Positions 44,953-53,915 of a stretch of 64,000 bases of DNA are shown here, one piece after another. Source of the stretch: Streptomyces sannanensis (lineage in GTDB: Bacteria; Actinomycetota; Actinomycetes; Streptomycetales; Streptomycetaceae); assembly GCF_039536205.1 (NCBI RefSeq), contig NZ_BAAAYL010000001.1:3038001-3102000 (forward strand), given 5' to 3'. Position 1 is the first letter of the stretch; every line of letters begins with the position of its first letter. The notes below the pieces were generated by a model. The model had not been told where the DNA came from and ran no database searches. It worked only from the letters and a program-made list of their open reading frames with translations. The position numbers and the translations under genes were made by a program.

Positions 44953-45879
44953 TCAGCGCTTCGCGCGCCAGGCCAGGAACAGCGCCGACAGCACCGCCGC
45001 GACCCGGACGACCACCGGCCACATGTCCGCCAGCGCGTCCGCCGTGCCGCCCTCCGGGACCGGCGCGCCCCAGCGGCCCTCGACGCGGCCCCACACCCAC
45101 ACCACACCGCCCGCCAGGGACAGGCCCGGCAGACCGAGTACCGCCAGCTTCATCTGGGCCCGGCTGAGGCGGCGCGAGCCGTACGCGAGCAGCCAGCCGC
45201 CGGCCAGCGCAAGCCATGAGCCGAGGAACGCCCCCGCCACCAGCAGCACGGCGGCGAGCAGCAGGAACGGATTGGCCCGGGCCGGAGCCGGGGCAGGGGC
45301 CGGGTCAGGAGCCGGGGCCGTCTTCCGGACGCGCCGCCACCACGGGCGCCGCGCAGCCGCCTGCGCGGCCTCCTCCGCCGGCGGCTCCTCCTTGCGCGGC
45401 GGCTTAAGGATCTCCGGGACCTCCACTCCGCCGACGAAACCGCCCACCCCGGCCACCTCGTCCACCGGCTCGACGCGCCACCAGTCGGGCTCGCTGCCGG
45501 AGGGGCCCAGTTCGTCCTCGCCCGCCAGATGCGGAGGCGACGCGGCAGGCGGCGGGGGCGGGGGCTCCCCGGCCTCCCTGCGCGGACGCGGGATGCGGCC
45601 CGTACGCTCCACCGGCGGCCCGGACGAAGGCGCCGGCGGGACGTACTCCGCACCCTCCGACGCCGCGGACACCACCTCGTCCGGCGTACCGAGCCGTCCC
45701 AGGATGCGGCGCACCGCCGCCGGGCTGTCCGGGCCGGACTTCGACCGCCGCCGGTCGATCTCCTCCCGGAGCGTCGCCACCAGCCGCATCCGTACGGCCG
45801 ACGGCAGCTGCCGCTGCTGGGCCAGGTCGCCGACCCGGCTCAGGTAGTCGTAGACCAGCTGGTCACTCTCGATCCCCAC
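44953..45879 (-). CDS. Integral membrane protein with long Pro-rich linker
   Basis: 308 residues from GTG 45877-45879, preceded by GGAGGGA. The N-terminal 75 residues look like a HAAS/DUF1700-type helical signalling domain (VYDYLSRVGDLAQQRQLPSA, VRMRLVATLREEIDRRR, RRILGRLGTPDEVVSAAS). A Pro/Glu-rich linker follows (about 80-185), then four membrane helices (ANPFLLLAAVLLVAGAFLGS, MKLAVLGLPGLSLAGGVVWV, WPVVVRVAAVLSALFLAW). HAAS domains pair with PadR regulators, but none is adjacent. Divergent from the helicase-associated gene. Confidence 0.82.
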   Translation of the reverse strand: MGIESDQLVYDYLSRVGDLAQQRQLPSAVRMRLVATLREEIDRRRSKSGPDSPAAVRRILGRLGTPDEVVSAASEGAEYVPPAPSSGPPVERTGRIPRPRREAGEPPPPPPAASPPHLAGEDELGPSGSEPDWWRVEPVDEVAGVGGFVGGVEVPEILKPPRKEEPPAEEAAQAAARRPWWRRVRKTAPAPDPAPAPAPARANPFLLLAAVLLVAGAFLGSWLALAGGWLLAYGSRRLSRAQMKLAVLGLPGLSLAGGVVWVWGRVEGRWGAPVPEGGTADALADMWPVVVRVAAVLSALFLAWRAKR

Positions 45880-45930
45880 GCGATCCCTCCACCGCTCCCT
45901 GCCCCGAAGGTAGCGTCTAACGTGGGGCGG

Positions 45931-48489
45931 ATGGGGAGCAGTGAGCCGCAGCGGGAGGCGTACGTGCACGGGACGACCGACGGGACCGCCGCAAAGGCAC
46001 CGCGCACCCTCGCGGAGGCGTTGCGCGGCCGGGACGAGGCGACGCTCGCCGCGCTGCTGCGCGCCCGGCCCGATCTGCTGAGCCCGGTCCCGAACGACCT
46101 CACCCAGCTCGCCACCCGGGCCGGCACCCGCGCCTCCGTCGTACGGGCCGTGGAGCGGCTCGACCGGTTCGCGCTGCAGACGGCGCAGGCGCTGGCGGTG
46201 GCCCCGGAGCCGACGCCGTACACCGCCCTGCGCACGCTCCTCACCGGTGACGACGGCGACCCCGAGGTCGAGGCGGCGCTGCCCCGGGCACTCGGCGTGC
46301 TCCGTGCGCAGGCTCTCGTGTGGGGCGACGACGAGCGGCTCCGGCTCGTACGCACCGCCCGTGAACTCCTCGCCCCCTCCCCCGCTCACCCCACCCCCAC
46401 CGGACTCGGGCCGACCGTCGCGGAGGCGGCGGCCGGGATGTCGCCGGGCCGCGTCCAGGAGATCCTGGCTGCCCTCGGGCTGCCCGCCACGCACGACCCG
46501 GTCTCCGCGGTCGCGGCGGTGACCTCGCTGTTCACCGACCGCGAGCGCATGGCGGCGCTGCTGGCCGACGCCCCGGCGGAGGCGGTGGCCGTACTGGACC
46601 GGCTGGTCTGGGGCCCGCCGTACGGGGAGGTGTCGGCGGACCCGCCCGCGCATGTGCGGTGGCTGCGCGACCGGGGCCTGCTGCTGCCCGCGAGCCCCCG
46701 CACGGTCGTCCTGCCACGCGAGGCCGCCCTGCATCTGCGCGCCGGGCGGGCCCACCGGGTGCCGGAGCCGGTGCCCCCCGCCGTCACGGCGGCCGCGTCG
46801 CACACCCCGCGGATCGTGGACGCCACGGCGGCCGGGCAGGCGCTCACGGCACTGTCCACCGTGGAGGAGCTGCTCGCGGAGTGGAACGAGGGCGGACCGG
46901 CGGTCCTCCGGGCCGGCGGCCTCGGCGTCCGCGACCTGAAGCGCACCGCGGCCCTGCTCGACGTCCCCGAACCCGTGGTCGCTTTCTGGCTGGAACTCGC
47001 CTATGCGGCGGGGCTGGTGGCCTCCGACAGCGAGGCCGACGAGCGGTACGCCCCCACCCCGGCGTACGACGACTGGCTCGACCTCCCGGCTGCCGAACGC
47101 TGGTCGCGCCTCGCCACGGCCTGGCTCACCGCCACCCGCACCGCGGGCCTGGTCGGCGGCCAGGACTCCAAGGGCCGCACCCTGTCGGCCCTCGGCCCCG
47201 AGCTGGACCGCTCCGCCGCCCCCGAGGTCCGCCGCCGCGTCCTCGCCTTCCTCGCCGCCCTTCCGGAGGGCTCCGCCCCGGACCGCGACACGCTGCTGAC
47301 CCGCCTCGCCTGGGAACGCCCTCCGCGCGGCACGACCACGTCCGCGGCCCCGGCGCGGCCCGCGCACGAGGACCTGCGCTCCCGGCTCGCCCGCTGGACC
47401 CTCGACGAGGCCGAACTGCTCGGCCTCACCGGCCGCGGCGCCCTGTCGGCCCATGGCCGGGCGCTCCTGGACTCCCTGACACCTGCCACGGCCGCCGACG
47501 CCGGTTCCCTTCCGCACCGCACCCCCACCGACGCCGAGCTCGCCGCCGCCGGGAGGCGGGCCGCGCAGGTGCTCGCGCCGCTCGTCCCCGAGCCCGTCGA
47601 CCACATCCTCCTCCAGGCCGACCTCACCGCTGTCGCCCCCGGCCCGCTGCAGCAGCCGCTCGCCGGGGTGCTCGCCGTCCTCGCCGACGTCGAGTCGAAG
47701 GGCGGCGCGACCGTGTACCGCTTCACGCCCGCGTCGGTGCGCCGGGCCCTGGACGCCGGGCAGGCCGCCGCCGATCTGCACGCCTTCCTGGCCGCGCACA
47801 GCCGTACGCCCGTACCGCAGCCGCTCAGCTACCTCATCGACGACGTGGCCCGCCGCCACGGCCACCTCCGCATCGGCGCCGCCTCCGCGTACGTACGCTG
47901 CGACGACGACGCCGTGCTCGGCGAGATCCTCGCCGACAAGCGCTCCGCCGGTCTGCGCCTGCGGCGCCTCGCACCCACCGTCCTGGCCGCCCAGGCCGAC
48001 CCGGCGACCCTGCTCGACGGGCTGCGCGCGATGGGCTTCGCGCCGGCCGCCGAGTCGACGGAGGGCGATGTGCTGATCACCCGCGCCAACGCCCACCGCA
48101 CCTCGCCGCGCACCGCCCCGGTCCCCGTCCCGGAGGGCCCGCCCGTGCCCGACGACACCCTGCTGGGCGCGGCGGTGAAGGCGATCCTGGCCGGCGACCT
48201 GGCCGCCACGGTCCCCCGCAAGGAGGCGCCCACACGCGCGCACGAGGGCGAGCTGCCCCGTACCTCCCCCGCCGAGACCCTCGCCACGGTCCAGGCCGCG
48301 GCCCTCACGGGCTCCGCGGTCTGGATCGGCTACGTCAACGCGGACGGCGCGGCCAGCCAGCGCGTGATCGCCCCGGTCCGCGTCGAGGGCGGCTTCGTCA
48401 CGGGCTACGACCACACGGCGGACGAGGTCCGCACGTTCGCACTGCACCGCATCACGGGCGTCGCGGAACTGGCCGACGACGCGGTGTGA
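45931..48489 (+). CDS. Helicase-associated (Helicase_C_3) protein with C-terminal WYL domain
   Basis: 852 residues from ATG 45931. N-terminal repeated winged-helix-like modules (TLAALLRARPDLLSPVPNDL, RASVVRAVERLDRFALQTAQ). The centre, from about 525, matches the XPB/Ssl2 helicase-associated domain (VDHILLQADLTAVAPGPLQQ, KGGATVYRFTPASVRRALDA). The C-terminus GSAVWIGYVNADGAASQRVI and TGYDHTADEVRTFALHRITG is a WYL-type ligand domain. No Walker motifs, so it is not itself a helicase. It lies 110 bases before the XPB helicase gene on the same strand, a recurrent actinobacterial pairing suggesting a shared DNA-repair complex. Confidence 0.9.
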   Translation: MGSSEPQREAYVHGTTDGTAAKAPRTLAEALRGRDEATLAALLRARPDLLSPVPNDLTQLATRAGTRASVVRAVERLDRFALQTAQALAVAPEPTPYTALRTLLTGDDGDPEVEAALPRALGVLRAQALVWGDDERLRLVRTARELLAPSPAHPTPTGLGPTVAEAAAGMSPGRVQEILAALGLPATHDPVSAVAAVTSLFTDRERMAALLADAPAEAVAVLDRLVWGPPYGEVSADPPAHVRWLRDRGLLLPASPRTVVLPREAALHLRAGRAHRVPEPVPPAVTAAASHTPRIVDATAAGQALTALSTVEELLAEWNEGGPAVLRAGGLGVRDLKRTAALLDVPEPVVAFWLELAYAAGLVASDSEADERYAPTPAYDDWLDLPAAERWSRLATAWLTATRTAGLVGGQDSKGRTLSALGPELDRSAAPEVRRRVLAFLAALPEGSAPDRDTLLTRLAWERPPRGTTTSAAPARPAHEDLRSRLARWTLDEAELLGLTGRGALSAHGRALLDSLTPATAADAGSLPHRTPTDAELAAAGRRAAQVLAPLVPEPVDHILLQADLTAVAPGPLQQPLAGVLAVLADVESKGGATVYRFTPASVRRALDAGQAAADLHAFLAAHSRTPVPQPLSYLIDDVARRHGHLRIGAASAYVRCDDDAVLGEILADKRSAGLRLRRLAPTVLAAQADPATLLDGLRAMGFAPAAESTEGDVLITRANAHRTSPRTAPVPVPEGPPVPDDTLLGAAVKAILAGDLAATVPRKEAPTRAHEGELPRTSPAETLATVQAAALTGSAVWIGYVNADGAASQRVIAPVRVEGGFVTGYDHTADEVRTFALHRITGVAELADDAV

Positions 48490-48599
48490 CCGCCGTCAGT
48501 CCAGCTCCAGGACCACCCGCGCACCCGCGCCTCGCCGCGCACCCGCAACCATGCGGCACACTGGATGTTTGGCCACTCCCGCAACGAAAGGGCGCAGGC

Positions 48600-50249
48600 G
48601 TGAATGGACCCCTCATCGTGCAGAGCGACAAAACGCTTCTGCTCGAGGTCGACCACGAGCAGGCCGACGAGTGCCGTCGGGCCATCGCGCCCTTCGCCGA
48701 GCTGGAGCGGGCGCCGGAGCACATCCACACCTACCGGGTGACCCCGCTGGGGCTGTGGAACGCGCGCGCGGCCGGGCATGACGCCGAGCAGGTCGTGGAC
48801 GCGCTGGTGCAGTACAGCCGCTACCCCGTGCCGCACGCGCTGCTCGTCGACGTCGCCGAGACGATGGACCGGTACGGCCGGCTGACCCTCACCAAGCACC
48901 CGGCGCACGGGCTGGTGCTGACGACGACCGACCGCCCCGTCCTGGAGGAGATCCTCCGCTCGAAGAAGATCATTCCGCTGGTCGGGGCGCGCCTCGACCC
49001 GGACACGGTCGTCGTGCACCCGTCCGAGCGCGGGCAGATCAAGCAGGTGCTGCTGAAGCTCGGCTGGCCGGCCGAGGATCTCGCCGGTTACGTCGACGGT
49101 GAGGCGCACCCGATCGAGCTGGCCGAGGACGGCTGGTCCCTGCGGGCCTACCAGAAGCAGGCCGTCGAGGGCTTCTGGCACGGCGGCTCCGGCGTCGTCG
49201 TGCTGCCGTGCGGCGCCGGCAAGACGCTGGTCGGCGCGGGGGCGATGGCGCAGGCCAAGGCGACGACGCTGATCCTGGTCACGAACACCGTGTCGGCGCG
49301 GCAGTGGAAGCACGAGCTGGTGAAGCGGACCTCGCTGACCGAGGACGAGATCGGCGAGTACAGCGGTACGAGGAAGGAGATCCGGCCCGTCACGATCGCC
49401 ACGTACCAGGTGCTGACGACGAAGCGGAAGGGGATCTACCCCCACCTGGAGCTGTTCGACTCCCGCGACTGGGGTCTGATCGTCTACGACGAGGTGCATC
49501 TGCTGCCGGCGCCGGTCTTCAAGTTCACGGCGGATCTCCAGGCGCGGCGCCGTCTGGGGCTGACGGCCACGCTGGTCCGCGAGGACGGCCGTGAGTCGGA
49601 CGTCTTCTCCCTCATCGGGCCGAAGCGCTTCGACGCGCCGTGGAAGGAGATCGAGGCGCAGGGCTATATCGCGCCCGCCGACTGCGTCGAGGTCCGTGTC
49701 AATCTGACCGACTCGGAGCGGCTCGCGTACGCGACGGCCGAGGCGGAGGAGAAGTACCGCTTCTGTGCGACGACCGCGACCAAGCGGAAGGTCACGGAGG
49801 CGCTGGTCGCCAAGCACAAGGGCGAGCAGACCCTGGTCATCGGCCAGTACATCGACCAGTTGGACGAGCTGGGCGAGCATCTGGACGCGCCGGTCATCAA
49901 GGGCGAGACGTCCAACGCGCAGCGCGAGAAGCTCTTCGACGCGTTCCGGGAGGGCGAGATCAGCGTTCTCGTCGTGTCGAAGGTCGCGAACTTCTCGATC
50001 GACCTGCCGGAGGCGACGGTCGCCATCCAGGTCTCGGGCACCTTCGGCTCCCGCCAGGAGGAGGCGCAGCGTCTCGGCCGGGTCCTCCGCCCGAAGGCGG
50101 ACGGCCACGAGGCCCGCTTCTACTCGGTGGTCGCGCGCGACACGATCGACCAGGACTTCGCCGCGCACCGCCAGCGCTTCCTGGCCGAGCAGGGTTACGC
50201 GTACCGGATCGTCGACGCGGACGACCTGCTGTCGGGCGACGCGGCGTGA
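48600..50249 (+). CDS. XPB-family DNA repair helicase
   Basis: 549 residues from GTG 48600 with AAAGGG upstream. N-terminal damage-recognition-like domain to about 180, then SF2 core: Q-like LRAYQKQAVEGFWHGGSGVV, Walker A PCGAGKT (203-209), YDEVHLL (DEVH 297-300), GLTATLVREDGRESDVF (motif III), and motif VI QRLGRVLRPK. The RED-type REDGRES sequence after motif III is typical of XPB. It should unwind DNA 3' to 5' using ATP. Bacterial XPB works in repair and is not tied to TFIIH. Confidence 0.96.
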   Translation: MNGPLIVQSDKTLLLEVDHEQADECRRAIAPFAELERAPEHIHTYRVTPLGLWNARAAGHDAEQVVDALVQYSRYPVPHALLVDVAETMDRYGRLTLTKHPAHGLVLTTTDRPVLEEILRSKKIIPLVGARLDPDTVVVHPSERGQIKQVLLKLGWPAEDLAGYVDGEAHPIELAEDGWSLRAYQKQAVEGFWHGGSGVVVLPCGAGKTLVGAGAMAQAKATTLILVTNTVSARQWKHELVKRTSLTEDEIGEYSGTRKEIRPVTIATYQVLTTKRKGIYPHLELFDSRDWGLIVYDEVHLLPAPVFKFTADLQARRRLGLTATLVREDGRESDVFSLIGPKRFDAPWKEIEAQGYIAPADCVEVRVNLTDSERLAYATAEAEEKYRFCATTATKRKVTEALVAKHKGEQTLVIGQYIDQLDELGEHLDAPVIKGETSNAQREKLFDAFREGEISVLVVSKVANFSIDLPEATVAIQVSGTFGSRQEEAQRLGRVLRPKADGHEARFYSVVARDTIDQDFAAHRQRFLAEQGYAYRIVDADDLLSGDAA

Positions 50250-50261
50250 CGGGCCGGGCAC

Positions 50262-50450
50262 TCAGACTCTGCGGCGGACGCCCGCGTCCTCGCCGTACTC
50301 GCCGAGGACGACGACGCTGAACGCCGCCTCGGCGAAGACCTTCACCGCGCGGAGGGCGTCGCCGAAGCGGTGGGCGTGGTGGCGTGCGGCGCCGGTGGCG
50401 GTTGCGCCGTGCGGGCGGAACTGGGCCCGGTGGAAGGTTGCGCTGCTCAT
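50262..50450 (-). CDS. Small hypothetical protein
   Basis: 62 residues from ATG 50448-50450 (MSSATFHRAQFRPHGATATG, then AARHHAHRFGDALRAVKVFA, EAAFSVVVLGEYGEDAGVRR). His/Arg-rich head and a short hydrophobic stretch. It ends 12 bases from the XPB stop, convergent, and diverges from the HelD-like gene. I do not recognise it beyond seeming coding by composition. Confidence 0.6.
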   Translation of the reverse strand: MSSATFHRAQFRPHGATATGAARHHAHRFGDALRAVKVFAEAAFSVVVLGEYGEDAGVRRRV

Positions 50451-50741
50451 GTGTCCATGGTGCGTTTTCCGCACCGCGTATACATCGGCCCTCAGGGGGA
50501 ACCGTCGAGTTGCGCTCGTACGCCCTTGGGCATAGGTGATCCCCTACGGGTCGGTAAATGGTTCGCCCGCGCCGCACAGGCTGACTACAATCGCCCGTCT
50601 GCCCGCCTCCCCTCGCCGGGAGTGCCGCCGCCCGGACGGAAACCGGCGGCTGTTCTGACGTGTTCACCGCCGAGCGTGACCGCCGCCCCCTGCTGCCCGG
50701 GGCGGGGGCGGGCCGCCGGCCTGCGTACAGCCGGAGGCACC

Positions 50742-52784
50742 GTGCCCGAGATCGACGCCGACCCCCTTGGGCGCGAGCGCGCCCACCTCGCCGCCTCGCG
50801 CGCCGCGCTGCGCGCCATGCGCGAGGACGTGGAGGCGCTCGACATCAAGGACGTCACCGCGAACTGGGTGAACGCCCTCGTCCTCGGGTCCCAGATCGAG
50901 GAGCGCATCAAGGCGCTCGCGGACCTCTCCCACACCCCGCTGTTCTTCGGCCGCCTCGACTACCTCCACGCGCCCGGAGCGGAGTTGGCGGAAGGCGCCG
51001 AGGGGGAGAACTTCTACATCGGGCGGCGGCATGTCCACGACGCCGACGGCGATCCGATGGTCATCGACTGGCGTGCGCCGGTGTCACAGCCGTTCTACCG
51101 GGCGTCCCGGAAGGACCCGATGGACATCGGCCGGCGCCGCCGCTTCGGCTACACCGGCGGCGAGCTCACGGCGTACGAGGACGAGCACCTCACCGACCCT
51201 TCCGAGGCGGCACGGACCAGCAAGCTGCTCCAGGCGGAGATCGAGCGGCCGCGTGTCGGCCCGATGCGGGACATCGTGGCGACGATCCAGCCGGAGCAGG
51301 ACGAGATCGTACGGTCCGGGCTGTCCGGCACGGTGTGCGTGCAGGGAGGCCCCGGCACCGGGAAGACGGCGGTGGGCCTGCACCGGGTGGCGTATCTGCT
51401 GTACGCGCACCGGGAGCGGCTGGCCCGTACCGGGACGCTGGTCATCGGACCGAACCGCTCCTTCCTCCACTACATCGAGCAAGTCCTTCCCGCACTGGGT
51501 GAGTTGGAGGTCAAGCAGGCGACCGTCGGCGATCTGGTCGCGCATGTGGAGGTGAAGGGGGAGGACGACGCCGCGGCCGCGGTCGTCAAGGGCGACGCCC
51601 GCATGGCCGGGGTACTGCGCCGCGCGGTGCGCTCGCACGTCACGATGCCGACGGAACCCGTCATGGTCGTGCGGGGCTCGCGGCGCTGGCGCGTACCGGC
51701 GTACGAACTCGATGAGATCGTCCGCGAGTTGCTCGACCGCGACATCCGTTACGGCGCCGCGCGGGACGCCCTGCCGCAGCGCATCGCGCACGCGGTGCTG
51801 GTGCGCATGGAGCAGGCGGGCGAGGCCCCGGACGACCGGGTGCAGGACGCGGTGGCCCGTAACGCGGCGGTGAAGGCCGCGGTGAAGGCGATCTGGCCCG
51901 CAGTGGACCCGGCGAAGCTGGTGCTGCGGCTGCTGTCGGACGCGGACTTCCTCGCCGAGCACGCGGACGGGGTACTGACCGCCGACGAGCAGAAGGCGAT
52001 CCTCTGGGCGAAACCGGCCCGCAGCGTGAAGTCGGCGACGTGGTCGCCGTCGGACGCGGTGCTGATCGACGAGGCCGCGGACCTCGTCTCGCGTACGCAC
52101 TCCCTCGGCCATGTGGTCCTCGACGAGGCGCAGGACCTCTCCCCCATGCAGTACCGAGCGGTGGGCCGCCGCTGCTCCACGGGCTCGGCGACCGTCCTGG
52201 GCGATCTCGCGCAGGGCACCACGCCCTGGGCGACCCGGAACTGGGACGAGGCGCTGGCACACCTGGGGAAGGCGGACGCGGTCGTCGAGGAACTGACGGC
52301 CGGCTTCCGTGTGCCACGCGAGGTCATCGCGTACGCGTCCCGGCTGCTGCCGTCGATCTCCCCGGGGCTCGCCCCCGTCTCCTCGGTACGTGAGAACCCG
52401 GGCTCGCTGGACGTCCGCGAGGCCACGGACCTCGACGTGGAGGTGCTCGCCGCGTGCGTCGAGTCACTGCGCCACGAGGGCTCGACCGGCCTGATCGCGG
52501 CGGACGCACGGGTGCCGGTGCTGGCGGACGCGTTGCACGCGGCGGGCCTGCCGTTCCTCGCCCCGGGCGAGGAGACGACCGCCGAGTCCCGCCTCACGCT
52601 GGTCCCGGCGTCGCTCGCGAAGGGTCTCGAGTACGACTACGTGGTCCTCGACGAACCCGCCGCGATCGTCGACGGCGAACCCGACGAACGGACGGGCCTG
52701 CGACGGCTGTACGTCGCCCTCACCCGCGCGGTCTCCGGCCTGACCGTGCTGCACGCGGCACCGCTGCCGGAGCAGCTCGGCTAA
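50742..52784 (+). CDS. HelD/HelR-like RNA-polymerase-associated SF1 helicase
   Basis: 680 residues from GTG 50742, with GGAGG 6 bases upstream. N-terminal coiled arm (RERAHLAASRAALRAMREDV) suited to reach the polymerase secondary channel. Walker A GGPGTGKT (202-209), VVLDEAQDLSPMQ (Walker B/DEAQD), TAGFRVPREVI and C-terminal motifs AKGLEYDYVVLDEP and LRRLYVALTRAV. Between the ATPase halves is a HelD-specific insertion (VVKGDARMAGVLRRAVRSHV...). Actinobacterial HelD/HelR release stalled RNA polymerase and can give rifamycin tolerance. The TAA stop is formed at the junction with the 160-bp element. A TACAAT box (50586-50591) would give a leader of about 145 bases. Confidence 0.88.
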   Translation: MPEIDADPLGRERAHLAASRAALRAMREDVEALDIKDVTANWVNALVLGSQIEERIKALADLSHTPLFFGRLDYLHAPGAELAEGAEGENFYIGRRHVHDADGDPMVIDWRAPVSQPFYRASRKDPMDIGRRRRFGYTGGELTAYEDEHLTDPSEAARTSKLLQAEIERPRVGPMRDIVATIQPEQDEIVRSGLSGTVCVQGGPGTGKTAVGLHRVAYLLYAHRERLARTGTLVIGPNRSFLHYIEQVLPALGELEVKQATVGDLVAHVEVKGEDDAAAAVVKGDARMAGVLRRAVRSHVTMPTEPVMVVRGSRRWRVPAYELDEIVRELLDRDIRYGAARDALPQRIAHAVLVRMEQAGEAPDDRVQDAVARNAAVKAAVKAIWPAVDPAKLVLRLLSDADFLAEHADGVLTADEQKAILWAKPARSVKSATWSPSDAVLIDEAADLVSRTHSLGHVVLDEAQDLSPMQYRAVGRRCSTGSATVLGDLAQGTTPWATRNWDEALAHLGKADAVVEELTAGFRVPREVIAYASRLLPSISPGLAPVSSVRENPGSLDVREATDLDVEVLAACVESLRHEGSTGLIAADARVPVLADALHAAGLPFLAPGEETTAESRLTLVPASLAKGLEYDYVVLDEPAAIVDGEPDERTGLRRLYVALTRAVSGLTVLHAAPLPEQLG

Positions 52785-52947
52785 GACCGACCGGCAATAG
52801 GGCCCGCGGCGTCGCGAGTCGATAGCTCTCGCCTGGACGCACATCCCTCGTCGCGCGCAGCGCCGCTGCGCTCTCCTCACGATGCACGCCCAGACTCGGC
52901 TCTCGACTCGCTCCTTGTCCCACGCTCCCTATTGCCGGTCGGTCTAA
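52782..52947. mobile_element. Miniature inverted-repeat element, copy 2 (160 bp plus TAA flanks)
   Basis: Terminal repeats AGACCGACCGGCAATAGGG (52784-52802) and complement (52927-52945); body 52785-52944, again exactly 160 bp, with TAA at both sides (52782-52784 and 52945-52947). It lies at the stop codon of the helicase gene and supplies two of its three bases. Near-identity with copy 1 at 16040 implies recent mobility. Confidence 0.88.
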
Positions 52948-52948
52948 G

Positions 52949-53040
52949 GCTGTAGCCGGAAAGGTTCGCCGGGAAGCTCGCGGCTCCCGCAGCGGCAGCC
53001 GGGGGAGCGTCGCAGGCCGGTGAACCTTTCCGGTCACAGC
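52949..53040. repeat. 92-bp imperfect inverted-repeat element
   Basis: Outer 22-bp arms 52949-52970 and 53019-53040 pair at 19 of 22 positions; the core is CCGGAAAGGTTC/GAACCTTTCCGG. The inside contains GCCGGGAAGCTCGCGGCTCCC and CAGCGGCAGCCGGGGGAG, found next to copy 1 of the MITE as well. It abuts MITE copy 2. No gene is seen from 52785 to 53166. Confidence 0.75.
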
Positions 53041-53076
53041 ACTGGGGGCGCCGCCCCGGCCCTGGTCGACCGGTAT

Positions 53077-53102
53077 GTCCGCCCTCGAACGCCGGACGGG
53101 CT
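53077..53102. repeat. Dispersed GTCCG...CGGACGGGCT palindrome
   Basis: GTCCGCCCTCGAACGCCGGA followed by CGGGCT matches the copies at 21127 (inverted), 44830 and 61139. It lies between the MITE region and the end of cutC and may end the leftward cutC transcript. Confidence 0.6.
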
Positions 53103-53166
53103 GGGAGTTGGCGGCCCCCACTGTCGGGGAGCCGGACCCCAGCCCCACCCCCACCCCGGCCCCGCG

Positions 53167-53844
53167 TCACGCGTTCAGCGCCTCGCGCCACCGCGCCACC
53201 GCCTCCGGGGCGACCGACGCCGACCAGCCGCCGGGGCGTGCCGCACCCCCGATGTGGAACGCGTCGATCCCCGCCGTACGCAGCGCGGGCACATGGTCCA
53301 GGCGGAGGCCGCCGCCGACCAGGAGGCGGGGTTCACCGGCCCCCGCCGCCTCCGCCAGGAGGATCGGCAGGCCGGCGTCCACGCCGGACGCCGAGCCCGC
53401 GGTCAGGAATGCGTCGAGGCCGGGCGCGCCGGCCAGCTCCTTGCGCAGGGCGTCGCGGTCCGCCGCGTGGTCGATGGCCCTGTGGAAGGTCCAGCGGCAC
53501 CCGGGGAGCGCGGAGACCAGCGCGCGGACCGCGGCCATGTCGGGGTTGCCGGCCTCGTCGAGGAAGCCCAGCACGAACTCCTCCGCACCCTCGGCCCGTA
53601 GCGCCAGCGCGGTCCGTACGAGCGCCTCCACGTCACCCGCTGCGAAGCCGGCGGCAGCCCTGAGCATCACGCGGAGCGGGATGTCCACGGCGGCCCGGAT
53701 CGCGGCGAAGGTCTCGCGGGACGGGGTCAGCCCGTCTGCCGCCATGTCCCTGACCAGCTCCAGACGGTCCGCCCCGCCGGCCTGGGCCGCGATGGCGTCC
53801 CGCGCATCGAGAGCGATCACCTCCAGCAGTGTCCGGTTGCTCAT
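53167..53844 (-). CDS. cutC: CutC family protein
   Basis: 225 residues from ATG 53844 with GAGGTCGG upstream. TIM-barrel family signature: LLEVIALDARDAIAAQAGGA, DRLELVRDMAADGLTPSRET, VMLRAAAGFAAGDVEALVRT, FHRAIDHAADRDALRKELAG and LTAGSASGVDAG. Named for copper homeostasis; the direct role of bacterial CutC in copper is disputed. Its position beside copZ-copA is notable, but its upstream region carries a DasR-like site rather than the copper operators. Confidence 0.93.
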   Translation of the reverse strand: MSNRTLLEVIALDARDAIAAQAGGADRLELVRDMAADGLTPSRETFAAIRAAVDIPLRVMLRAAAGFAAGDVEALVRTALALRAEGAEEFVLGFLDEAGNPDMAAVRALVSALPGCRWTFHRAIDHAADRDALRKELAGAPGLDAFLTAGSASGVDAGLPILLAEAAGAGEPRLLVGGGLRLDHVPALRTAGIDAFHIGGAARPGGWSASVAPEAVARWREALNA

Positions 53845-53861
53845 CCGACCTCACTCCGACG

Positions 53862-53877
53862 ACAGGTCTAGTCCAAT
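53862..53877. promoter_or_regulatory. DasR-like (dre) site upstream of cutC
   Basis: ACAGGTCTAGTCCAAT matches 12 of 16 positions of the DasR consensus AGTGGTCTAGACCACT, including the GGTCTAG core. It overlaps the palindrome CCAATATTGG (53873-53882). It lies 18 bases upstream of the cutC start. Inference from motif only. Confidence 0.4.
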
Positions 53878-53915
53878 ATTGGGACAGCCTACGCGGTCGA
53901 CGCGCCCACGGCGCC

